Positions 36,136-43,616 of a stretch of DNA of 51,572 nt are shown here, one piece after another (positions within the stretch are counted from its first letter, which is position 1; each line of letters begins with the position of its first letter). Made by a program: the position numbers and the translations under genes. The DNA comes from Prevotellaceae bacterium. GTDB taxonomy: Bacteria > Bacteroidota > Bacteroidia > Bacteroidales > Paludibacteraceae. A model generated the notes under the pieces. The model did not search any database. It had not been told where the DNA came from and was given only the letters and a program-made list of their open reading frames with translations. The stretch lies in contig JAISWT010000133.1 of assembly GCA_031271005.1 (NCBI GenBank), forward strand, positions 1 to 51,572, read 5' to 3'.

Positions 36136-36246
36136 CAAAGATACAATTTTTTTTAGATTTAGCAAGTTATCGCGAGTAATAACTTGCTAAATGTGTGTTT
36201 TTTTTAATAGATTTAGCAAGTTATCGCGAGTAATAACTTGCTAAAT
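36136..36246 (-). promoter_or_regulatory. Promoter with two identical 36-base palindromes
   Basis: Consensus promoter on minus: TTG, 19 bases, TATCTTTG (box at 36136-36143). Two identical 36-base sequences, 36157-36192 and 36211-36246, each have 14-base arms (atttagcaagttat / ataacttgctaaat) around the 8-base loop cgcgagta. The -33 TTG lies in an arm of the first. A part-copy (ttatagcgagtaat) sits at ~36286. Two perfect operators over one promoter is the natural reading. Confidence 0.7.
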
Positions 36247-36482
36247 GTAGTGTTTTTTTTTAATAATTCATCGAAATTTACAAATTTATAGCGAGTAATT
36301 TTTTTTGTACTAAAAAATGTACTGCAAAATCAGCAAATTTTTCCGATATTGTTCAATACGTTGTGCATTTTTTTTTCGTAAAAATATCCTGTTCTGTGGT
36401 TCTTTTTTGCCACATAAAACCGCATTGCTTCTATTTGGATAGAAAAATACGTGGATTAAGTTCTATTTCCGGTAGAGATATT
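36247..36482. other. Spacer between ATPase genes
   Basis: AT-rich. Apart from the partial palindrome copy near 36286 nothing is recognisable: no coding frame with family-like features and no clear terminator for the gene ending at 36483. Confidence 0.35.
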
Positions 36483-37808
36483 TTAATGGCTGTTTTTCAA
36501 AACATTGCTGATTGCATAAAGCGGATAAATTTTAACGTTCCGAAACTGTCCGAAATTTTCGAGCGAAGTGCGGATGCCGTATTTGCTGTTTTTGGCTTTC
36601 ATAAAACCATACAAACTTTGCATCGACCCTTTTGTATTTGACTTAACTTCCACAGGAATAATGTCGTCGCCCTGTTGAATAATATAATCAACTTCGGCTT
36701 CACTGCCGTATTTTTCGCGTTGCCAGCAGTACAGTTCGGTTGTAATATTGTTTTGTCCTGCTTTTTTCATCTCAATTCCAGCATACATTTCTGCTAATGC
36801 ACCTCTGTTTATTTGCCACAGACGATTATTATTCAATACATTACTTAAATCCAACTTCAGAAAACGCTGATATATTCCGGTATCGAACAACATATATTTT
36901 CGGTATTTTATGTTCTGTTCGGCAGCAAGCGGTAACCCATTCGCCGCAGTATGTGTAACGGGATAAACAAGTCCTGCAAGTTCGAGTAATTCTACACTTT
37001 CTTTTATTTGCTGCAAATTAGTATTTTGAGCGGCAGCAGAGTAAGTGAATTTTGTTCCGGTTTGCTGAATAATTGACGAAAAGACCTCACGCAATCGTGT
37101 AGTAGGAACTCGCTGTTTATATTTGGCAAAATCAGCATAAAGCGTTTCGGTCAAATCATCTAAAATATACTGAGATTTGAGTAGCGAACAGCCATTGATA
37201 TATGCTGCAAGCGCTTCCGGCATTCCTCCAATAAGCAAATGAGTAACGAAAAACTCTTTGCAGCGTTGATGCAGCGTGTCGGAAATCGGCTTTTCAGGGG
37301 TAGTTTCATTCAAGCGATTGGCAAGCATTTCGGCGCCCGCAGCACGCAAAAATTCATCAAAAGAAAAGGGGTACATAAACACAGAGCGAATACGTCCCAC
37401 ACCAAACGAAGGTATCTGCTGCAAAGCAAATTCGAGCAATGAACCGGCTGCAATAACGTGTAATGAAGGCATTTCTTCATAGAAAAAGCGCAACGAAGAA
37501 ATGGCGGGAATACAAGACTGAATTTCGTCAAAAAACAAAAGAGTTCTGCCAGCCTCAATTGGTATTTGGTACATTAGCGACAGTTCATCGCATAGTGTTT
37601 CAGGCGACGACACACGCTCAAACACTTCCTTTGCTTTTTCGCTTTCGCGTTTCTCAAAATTTATTTCCAAAAAAAACTCAAACTGTTTGCCCAAATTGCG
37701 CACAGACGATGACTTGCCCACTTGTCTTGCTCCACGCAACAAAAGAGGTTTTCGGTTATCTTTTTTCCATTGTAAAAGATAATTGTCAATATGCCTGTTT
37801 AAATACAT
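36483..37808 (-). CDS. AAA_14/DUF4143 ATPase with PD-(D/E)xK-like tail
   Basis: A 441-residue protein. Walker A 'LLLRGARQVGKSSSVRNLG' (~22-40), Walker B 'TLLFFDEIQSCIPAISSL' (~85-102), sensor 'HVIAAGSLLEFAL', 'YPFSFDEFLRAAG', then DUF4143 with 'HLLIGGMPEALAAYI' and a nuclease-like end 'SEAEVDYIIQQGDDIIPVEVKS' (D...E-x-K complete). I start at 37808 (MYLNRHIDNYLLQW) because the longer frame from 37856 would begin inside the predicted -7 box. The paired 'gacagcgcaaa' repeats lie at the promoter. A copy of an acetyltransferase 3' end lies ~270 bases upstream. Confidence 0.82.
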   Translation of the reverse strand: MYLNRHIDNYLLQWKKDNRKPLLLRGARQVGKSSSVRNLGKQFEFFLEINFEKRESEKAKEVFERVSSPETLCDELSLMYQIPIEAGRTLLFFDEIQSCIPAISSLRFFYEEMPSLHVIAAGSLLEFALQQIPSFGVGRIRSVFMYPFSFDEFLRAAGAEMLANRLNETTPEKPISDTLHQRCKEFFVTHLLIGGMPEALAAYINGCSLLKSQYILDDLTETLYADFAKYKQRVPTTRLREVFSSIIQQTGTKFTYSAAAQNTNLQQIKESVELLELAGLVYPVTHTAANGLPLAAEQNIKYRKYMLFDTGIYQRFLKLDLSNVLNNNRLWQINRGALAEMYAGIEMKKAGQNNITTELYCWQREKYGSEAEVDYIIQQGDDIIPVEVKSNTKGSMQSLYGFMKAKNSKYGIRTSLENFGQFRNVKIYPLYAISNVLKNSH

Positions 37809-37833
37809 ACAAATTAATCTGTTTTTGATATAT

Positions 37834-37923
37834 ATGTGTTTTTTTTGACAGCGCAAAGATAATGTTTTTTTATAAATTTGACATCATAAATACAAATAAA
37901 ATGTATTTTTTTGACAGCGCAAA
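37834..37923 (-). promoter_or_regulatory. Promoter with paired gacagcgcaaa repeats
   Basis: The -7 box TATCTTTG (minus) is at 37854-37861. A ~23-base repeat (atgtRttttttt, then gacagcgcaaa) occurs at 37834-37857, overlapping the box, and at 37901-37923, 66 bases upstream. The remaining spacer to 38076 shows nothing else. Confidence 0.5.
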
Positions 37924-38076
37924 ACGACTGAATTTATTAAAAATAAAAATTCATCAGTACAAAAATCCGAACAGCCAAAGCGCACACTATCCGCAAAATT
38001 CGTTTAGACAATGCTACCTGTTGGTATTCATCGTTTTTTTCGATACAGTGCAATCTTATTGTGCGTTTTTTATCTC

Positions 38077-38149
38077 CCTCTTTTTTATAAACTTCGCAGG
38101 GTTGCCACCGACAACAGTCCAAGGCTCAACATCTCTGAAAACGCACATA
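38077..38149 (-). pseudogene. Orphan 3' end of a WcaF-like acetyltransferase gene (tail 1)
   Basis: On the minus strand this reads VFRDVEPWTVVGGNPAKF, then IKKREIKNAQ and a stop, the C-terminus of the acetyltransferase family. It matches tail 2 (39584-39656) at 68 of 73 bases and the tail of the intact gene at 40431 less well. It begins right at the stop codon of the 38.2-kb ATPase frame. Only the last ~25 codons exist. Confidence 0.75.
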
Positions 38150-38151
38150 AC

Positions 38152-39455
38152 TCACAAGCAATGCGCTGCATACAACGGCACCGATTTGATATTATTCTCA
38201 AAACCAAAATTTTTACCGGAAATTCTGATTGCATACTGTGGTTTATATTTTTGTATATAGACAGCTAAACTTTTAGCTTGCACATTTTCCGCTGATTTTA
38301 CCTCGCAAGGAACTATACCTTGTTCTTGAGAAAGCAAAAAATCCACTTCGGCTTCATTGCCCGAATTCCAATAATAAAGTTTCTGATTATGAGTTGCCAA
38401 AGTCTGATCCACAAAGTTTTCAGTTAATGCCCCAATGTAGATAAAGTTCCTGTTTTGAGTAACATCGAACTGCGTAACATTTGCCAAATGAACCAGCAAA
38501 CCGACATCGGACAAATAAAGTTTGAAACTTTTATTGTTTTTGTCGGAGTTTAATGGGCGCACAGGGTCTGAAATCAACGGACAATGCAGCAGCAATCCTG
38601 CTTGGAGCAACCATTCAATCGCTGTTTCGTATTTTTGTTTGTTGCCCTTTTCTTCCACAAGTTTGTAGCGAAATTTTGTTTGCTCCTGCGCAAGTTGCTC
38701 TTTTATAGAATGATAAACGTTCAAAATTTTTATTGAATTAACATTTTCGGAGTACTTTGCCATATCTGCCGTGTAGCCGGTAATAATATCGGCTTTAATG
38801 CTTGATATTTTGTCGGAAAATTTGTTGCCATATTCAATATATTCTCTAACGACAGCGGGCATTCCGCCAAGGAACAAAAAAGTGCGATAAAGCGACATTG
38901 CTTTTTCGTGCAAAGCAGTTATCAAGGGTGTGTTTTCAACGAATGATTTTTGTATTTTTTCACTCAGTCGTTGTTCTTCAACCGAGAGTAAAAATTCTTC
39001 AAAATCAATAGGATACATATATTCTATCTGCACTTTTCCAACAGGAAATGCCGTCTTCATTCGGTTTATTTTTATGCCCAAAAGCGACCCTGCACAGATA
39101 ATATTGTAGTGAATTTTCGATTCGGCAAAAAACTTTAATGCCGTTATTGCACGCTCACATTCTTGTATTTCGTCAAAAAAATAATAGTTGTTGCCGGATT
39201 GATGGTGGTACGAAAAAACGCCTCAATATTTTCTATAATATCGGCAGGATTCAATGAGTTTTCAAAAAACGATTGAAAAATCTCGTTTTGCATAAAATTC
39301 ATTTCTATTTTATGCTCAAAATTCTTTTCGCAAAAATCGTTGATAATAAATGATTTTCCTGTCTGTCTGGCACCAACAAGCATCAATGGCAAGGCATTTT
39401 TATTTTCCTTCCATTGCAAAAATTTCTCTATTATTTTTCTTTTCAAAAATACCAT
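38152..39455 (-). pseudogene. AAA_14/DUF4143 ATPase gene with a -1 frameshift at a T7 run
   Basis: Two frames make one protein. 39455 to ~39144 gives the N-terminus with Walker A 'LMLVGARQTGKSFIINDF' and runs off after 'TIIFL'. 39081 to 38152 gives the DUF4143 part with 'YPIDFEEFLLSVEEQ', 'FLFLGGMPAVVREYI' and the nuclease-like end 'NEAEVDFLLSQEQGIVPCEVKS'. One more T in the seven-T run (plus A7 at 39175-39181) would give TIIFFDEIQECERAITALKF, a perfect Walker B. The frame-0 context T TTT TTG could also allow -1 slippage, so a full protein may still be made. It is bracketed by two acetyltransferase tails. Confidence 0.78.
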
Positions 39456-39538
39456 TTTTTATTTACAACGCAATAAAAGTCGTATTTGTTTTATTTATCG
39501 GATTGAATATATTGTATGTATTTTATTGTTTTGAATTA

Positions 39539-39546
39539 CAAAGATA
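39539..39546 (-). promoter_or_regulatory. -7 box (TATCTTTG) of the frameshifted ATPase gene
   Basis: The minus strand reads TATCTTTG 84 bases upstream of the ATG. Only weak inverted pieces (caataaaa/ttttattg) lie nearby, not the clear paired repeats of the other ATPase genes. Confidence 0.45.
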
Positions 39547-39583
39547 ATAATTATTTCTTAAAAGTTATACTTTTTTTTATCTT

Positions 39584-39656
39584 CCTCTTTTTTATAAACT
39601 TTGCGGGGTTGCCACCGACAACAGTCCACGGCTCAACGTCTCTGAAAAGGCACATA
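39584..39656 (-). pseudogene. Orphan 3' end of a WcaF-like acetyltransferase gene (tail 2)
   Basis: The minus strand reads LFRDVEPWTVVGGNPAKF, then IKKRKI and stop. 93% identical to tail 1. It lies between the kinase-like gene (stop at 39685) and the promoter of the frameshifted ATPase, i.e. downstream of one cassette and upstream of the next. Confidence 0.75.
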
Positions 39657-39684
39657 TAGGCAGCATAATATGTCAATTCGACTG

Positions 39685-40212
39685 CTATTGTTTCAATTTA
39701 TTTATCAAACAGTCGATTACAATAACTTCCTGACTGTCATTTATCATAATGTTCTGGTCTTTGAGGTCGTCAATACGATAGTTTTTGTATATAAATGCGC
39801 CTTTATCTCTGACACATCCTTTTGCCAGCATATACGGTACAACTAACTGTTCAAATAAGCGCTCAAACAATTCGGAACTTTTGCTTGAATTATTTTGCAC
39901 CTTTTCTGCGCAATATTCAAACAATGTTTGATATTCTCCAAAGTAATCCTGGTCGCGAACCATACGAAAAACTTCGCCTTCACGCCATGGATTTTCAACA
40001 TAACCGATTATGGTATAGGATGTTTCTGGAAATAATTCATTGTGAATATTGGTTGATTCTTCCAAATCAAACATTTCGTCCCAAGGAAGAGTAAGTTTGC
40101 GAAGTATCTTGCTATTCTCTTTATTGAGATAGCAATCGCTCTCGCTACCGCTAAAAACATATTGATATTGTGTTTCGGGAACGGCATCACTTATGGTTTT
40201 AAAGAACTTCAT
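39685..40212 (-). CDS. Small protein-kinase-fold-like protein (second gene of a pair)
   Basis: A 175-residue protein. The C-terminal 'IDDLKDQNIMINDSQEVIVID' looks like the catalytic-loop-to-DFG part of a kinase fold (D-x-x-x-x-N, then hydrophobics and D), similar to the small kinase domain of phage/plasmid polyvalent proteins. The first 100 residues ('FSGSESDCYLNKENSKILRKL', 'GYVENPWREGEVFRMVRDQ') fit a short N-lobe. I chose the ATG at 40212 (MKFFKTI); 40224 is also possible. It overlaps the end of the upstream small ORF. A toxin-like or phosphorylating role is a guess. Confidence 0.6.
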   Translation of the reverse strand: MKFFKTISDAVPETQYQYVFSGSESDCYLNKENSKILRKLTLPWDEMFDLEESTNIHNELFPETSYTIIGYVENPWREGEVFRMVRDQDYFGEYQTLFEYCAEKVQNNSSKSSELFERLFEQLVVPYMLAKGCVRDKGAFIYKNYRIDDLKDQNIMINDSQEVIVIDCLINKLKQ

Positions 40213-40381
40213 CTCTGTGTGCAAGCAATTCGTGGTATCTTTTTTTACGCAATAATGCTTTTGAGAATATATCAGCGTTACTCATAGACAACTGCTTTGC
40301 ACCCATTGCTGTCATTCTTATTTCAAAAGAGTTTCGGGCTAATACATTTGCCCGTTCTGCATATTTGCTTGGAATGTACAT
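40199..40381 (-). CDS. Small protein, first gene of the kinase-like pair
   Basis: A 60-residue protein (MYIPSKYAERANVLARNSFE...), basic and helical, with no recognised domain. It overlaps the kinase-like gene by ~14 bases and shares its promoter (box at 40405), so the two form a tight two-gene unit. The layout, small gene first and enzyme-like gene second, is that of many toxin-antitoxin or accessory modules, but nothing in the sequence proves it. Confidence 0.6.
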   Translation of the reverse strand: MYIPSKYAERANVLARNSFEIRMTAMGAKQLSMSNADIFSKALLRKKRYHELLAHRDEVL

Positions 40382-40404
40382 AATCTTGTAAAATTATTTT
40401 TCTG

Positions 40405-40412
40405 CAAAATTA
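40405..40412 (-). promoter_or_regulatory. -7 box (TAATTTTG) of the kinase-like gene pair
   Basis: The minus strand reads TAATTTTG 24 bases before the ATG at 40381, in the short gap after the acetyltransferase stop. Confidence 0.5.
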
Positions 40413-40430
40413 CAAATAATTTAATTTATA

Positions 40431-40991
40431 TTATAAATTTTTTATTTCCCTCTTTTTTATAAACTTTGCCGGGTTGCCGCCGACTACCGTCCAAGGTTCT
40501 ACGTCTTTAAAAACTGCTGCACACGCACCGACTACTGCGCCTTCGCCAATGGTAACGCCGGGCATAATAAACGCTCGTGCGCCAATAAAAGCATTTGCAC
40601 CAACTGTTATGGAAATGGTAATCAGGTTCATTGTTTCGCTATCAAAAGCGTGTGTGCCTGTACAAAGATACGTCTCCTGCGCAACCGTAGCGTATTCGCC
40701 AATTTCGATTTTTCCCAACGTATAGGCATTTGTCCGGTCGCCAAGACAGGACTTGTGGCGCATTGTCAAGTTCCACGGAATGTGTATTCTTGCCCGCTGG
40801 TGTACAAAGGGCTTTCCGTAAATTTTTGCACCAAATAATTTTAAAATAAACAAACGCCAGCGATTGGCAGGTTTCGGTGTCCAAGCGCAGAATAAAGCCC
40901 AAGTGTAGTCCCACAAAAGCATTTTTATCCTTTGACTAACTGTCCAAGGGCTTGCGTGAGAATGTTTTTGATTGTGAATTGTTTTGTCCAT
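40431..40991 (-). CDS. WcaF-like hexapeptide acetyltransferase
   Basis: A 186-residue left-handed beta-helix acetyltransferase of the colanic-acid WcaF type, for O-acetylation of polysaccharide sugars. 'RLFILKLFGAKIYGKPF', 'IHIPWNLTMRHKSCLGD', the active-site region 'TYLCTGTHAFDSETM' (catalytic His), 'ANAFIGARAFIMPGVTIGEG' and the tail 'VEPWTVVGGNPAKFIKKRE'. This tail is the sequence duplicated at 39.6 and 38.1 kb. A GT4 gene lies upstream on the same strand. Confidence 0.86.
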   Translation of the reverse strand: MDKTIHNQKHSHASPWTVSQRIKMLLWDYTWALFCAWTPKPANRWRLFILKLFGAKIYGKPFVHQRARIHIPWNLTMRHKSCLGDRTNAYTLGKIEIGEYATVAQETYLCTGTHAFDSETMNLITISITVGANAFIGARAFIMPGVTIGEGAVVGACAAVFKDVEPWTVVGGNPAKFIKKREIKNL

Positions 40992-41145
40992 TTACAATTA
41001 ATAGAAAAGGGGACTTCTAAAATTTGATTTTTTCATTATGATTTTTTAACAGAGCCGAAGTCCAATAAACTCTGTCAAAAAATAGGTTTTTTTAAGAGAT
41101 AACCTGCAACTCTTAATAAACGAGTAAAATTGCTGCCGTTCATAA

Positions 41146-42273
41146 TTATTTATTTTTTAATAGTTTATAAAAATCTTCCAAATATGTTTTTGCAATGTTT
41201 TGATTTGAAAATTGTTGTGCCGTTTGATTGGCTTTAATGCCAAGTTGCTTTCGCAAGTCCTGATTTTCAACAAGTTGACAGAGTGCTGTTTTCAGATTTT
41301 CAATTGTATTTTCCCGATGATTAAATACGAGCGCATTTTCGCCGTCTTTTGCAAAATCCTGAAAACATTCCAGAGCCGAAACAACCGTAGCCCGTCCTGC
41401 CGCCATTGCTTCAAGCGGGGCAACTCCAAAAGTTTCGCCCTGTTCGGCAATCGAAGGGTAACAAAATATATTGCATTGGACTATTTCATTCCATAAATCA
41501 TTGGGCGAATAAATCGGCGGTACAAATTCTATTTCCTGTCGGGTTAAACTTTTCAAATAATCAATATATTTTGTGCCACCGCCGCCTTTTTCTATGGAAG
41601 TTGCTCCCACCAACCGTAAAATTATTTTTTGCTTTGTGTTTTCGCTGACAATTTGTTCGTATGCCTGAACTAAAATATCAAGCCCTTTTTCGGGGTGTAT
41701 TCTGCCCGCATACATTATAATGATACTGTCTGCCTGTTTTTCGTCAATATATTGAAAAACAGCGGTATCGACAGGATTTGAAATTATTTTCGCCTGATTT
41801 TTCCGTTGTGGCGTTTGCCGTATCAATTCATTATAGACGGCTGCTGAAACGCAGGATAGCCTGTCGATATGTTTAAAATATTTAAACTGCCCTTTCGGGA
41901 AACGGGCAACATTATAAATGGAAACTTTCATTTTCCACCGAAAAAACAGACTTAAAATCGGCGAAAAAACGGTATTAAAAACCACAATGTCTGTTTTTCT
42001 TAAACAAAGTAATGCTTTTAACGAATAAATAAAATCCAATGACAGGTTTATTATTCTGCTTTTTTTCCACTGATAGCCGTGTAAAAATTTAATTTTAAGC
42101 CCGTTATCATTTCTTGTTTTGGATTTAATTCCGTCAGGTTTTTTGGCAATAAACTCCACATCATGTCCTTCTACGACAAATTCTTTGGCAACATTATACC
42201 ATCTTTTTTCTATCGCACCAATAGCGTGAGGAGGGATACAGCCGAAAGGGCTTGTGAGAATGGTTATTTTCAT
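41146..42273 (-). CDS. Glycosyltransferase family 4
   Basis: A 375-residue GT-B glycosyltransferase. The N-terminal 'MKITILTSPFGCIPPHAIGAIEKRWYN' region forms the acceptor side; the C-terminal GT1/4 domain has 'IIMYAGRIHPEKGLDILVQAY' (~195-215) and the E-x7-E type motif 'EQGETFGVAPLEAMAAGRATV' (~286-306). No signal peptide. It likely adds a sugar in the surface polysaccharide pathway with the acetyltransferase 154 bases downstream. It ends the run of AlbA_2-type genes, whose last member stops 9 bases upstream of its start. Confidence 0.88.
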   Translation of the reverse strand: MKITILTSPFGCIPPHAIGAIEKRWYNVAKEFVVEGHDVEFIAKKPDGIKSKTRNDNGLKIKFLHGYQWKKSRIINLSLDFIYSLKALLCLRKTDIVVFNTVFSPILSLFFRWKMKVSIYNVARFPKGQFKYFKHIDRLSCVSAAVYNELIRQTPQRKNQAKIISNPVDTAVFQYIDEKQADSIIIMYAGRIHPEKGLDILVQAYEQIVSENTKQKIILRLVGATSIEKGGGGTKYIDYLKSLTRQEIEFVPPIYSPNDLWNEIVQCNIFCYPSIAEQGETFGVAPLEAMAAGRATVVSALECFQDFAKDGENALVFNHRENTIENLKTALCQLVENQDLRKQLGIKANQTAQQFSNQNIAKTYLEDFYKLLKNK

Positions 42274-42281
42274 ATACTATT

Positions 42282-43616
42282 TTATTTTTTAATTTTCCAG
42301 TAGCCATATTTTGTGCTGCCTTCACGGACAAGTTTGCCCTCGTTTTTGAGTTTTTCTATATGTCGTTCAATAGTTTTAGTGGCAACGTTTATCTTTTCGG
42401 ACATTTCAACATAAGTTATCGCCGAGTTCTCTTTTATAAGGGTCAATATCTCTTTACCGACATCTTTACCGACATCTTTACCGACATCTTTACCGACATC
42501 TTTAATTTTAGTAACAACTACCTTAAAACCGTGTTGTTGCAGGGAAAAATCCACTTTTACACCACCGTGTTTGCTACATTCGTTAATTATGCGCTGTATG
42601 CCCGAACCGTATTTTTCTATTGCTCCCGTTTCCTTGAACATTATGTTTATCAAGGTATTGCGTGGTTTTGGCGAATAATTGTCTGACAGTAACTGTTCTA
42701 TTGTTAGCCCTCCGAAAAGTGTACCGGGGTTGAAAAATTCTATTCTGTCGTCAAAAATTTTTATTATAGAATCGCCGCTGTCGCGATAGTCGCGGTGTAC
42801 AATCATATTGAGTACAATTTCACGAATGGCTTCTTCGGGATAGTCGAAACGCTCCTCGCGCTGCACATTTCCGGTTATAATGTACTCGGTCATAAAATGC
42901 TTGCGCAGAAAAGCCATTACCTCGTCCACTTCGGTAAAAAGGTCGGTAGAAATGGTTACGGAATCAATGATTTTTGTCGGGCTTTTGAACCTGCCTGCCT
43001 GAATACCCGTCAAAGGCGAAAAATCTTCCACAAACAAAAGGTATGCAGCGTTGGTAATGCGCCCTTCGCGCATCAATTTATATTTTTGAAGTAAATGCAA
43101 GGGGGCTTCCTGTGCGTTTCCCTGCAAGCGTTGTTCAATGAAACGGTTAATTTTATTGAGCGAAATATTGTCGAGCGTATGCTGGCTGTCAATATAATAA
43201 TCCCAACTCAAATTGAATGTTTTCAGGTATAAATCCGAAATTTCGGTAAGCGACATTTGGTGATTTGAATTCTCAACACGCTTAAAATATTTACCTTTAA
43301 AAGCAAGCGGTTTTATCGGATATTCAATAATTTTCAGCGTTACAATCGTTTTTCCGTCAACATCTATCGTTTTAGCATCGGGAATAAGTTGCGTTGCGGT
43401 TTTGTTTTTGATTTCGTTGAGCCACGTTTGCAAAGTTTCTTTTCCGACACTCACGCCGACTACTTTTCCATCGTCATTCACACCCACATACACCATTCCG
43501 CCTTCGGTATTGGCAAAAGCACAAAGCGTTTCAATTACCTCATCGTTGAACGAGGTTTTGAACTCAACCGAAATGCCTTCGCCGCGTTGTAATATGTCGG
43601 ATATATGAGGATTCAT
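42282..43616 (-). CDS. AlbA_2/HATPase/winged-helix protein with DVGK repeats (array member 1)
   Basis: A 444-residue member of the Schlafen AlbA_2 group (COG2865-like, often called 'RecG-like' or 'putative DNA-binding'). AlbA_2 domain ~12-130 ('VEFKTSFNDEVIETLCAFANTEGG'), HATPase_c_4-like domain ~265-360 ('MIVHRDYRDSGDSIIKIFDDRIEFFNPG', 'GSGIQRI'), then a linker of four DVGK repeats (372-387) and a winged helix ('SAITYVEMSEKINVATKTIERHIEKL'). Its ATG overlaps the stop of the upstream paralogue (ATGA), so the two are coupled. Likely a DNA-binding regulator; target unknown. Confidence 0.82.
   Translation of the reverse strand: MNPHISDILQRGEGISVEFKTSFNDEVIETLCAFANTEGGMVYVGVNDDGKVVGVSVGKETLQTWLNEIKNKTATQLIPDAKTIDVDGKTIVTLKIIEYPIKPLAFKGKYFKRVENSNHQMSLTEISDLYLKTFNLSWDYYIDSQHTLDNISLNKINRFIEQRLQGNAQEAPLHLLQKYKLMREGRITNAAYLLFVEDFSPLTGIQAGRFKSPTKIIDSVTISTDLFTEVDEVMAFLRKHFMTEYIITGNVQREERFDYPEEAIREIVLNMIVHRDYRDSGDSIIKIFDDRIEFFNPGTLFGGLTIEQLLSDNYSPKPRNTLINIMFKETGAIEKYGSGIQRIINECSKHGGVKVDFSLQQHGFKVVVTKIKDVGKDVGKDVGKDVGKEILTLIKENSAITYVEMSEKINVATKTIERHIEKLKNEGKLVREGSTKYGYWKIKK
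42456..42503 (-). repeat. 12-base tandem repeat x4 (DVGK) in array member 1
   Basis: Four perfect copies of accgacatcttt (plus strand) encode DVGK. Being a multiple of three, copy-number change would alter linker length without breaking the frame. Confidence 0.92.

Noticed and set aside
36157..36246. Paired palindromes considered as terminators of the gene ending at 36483
   Set aside because: They are 240 bases or more from that stop, and one overlaps a consensus promoter of the next gene. Regulatory use is a better fit.
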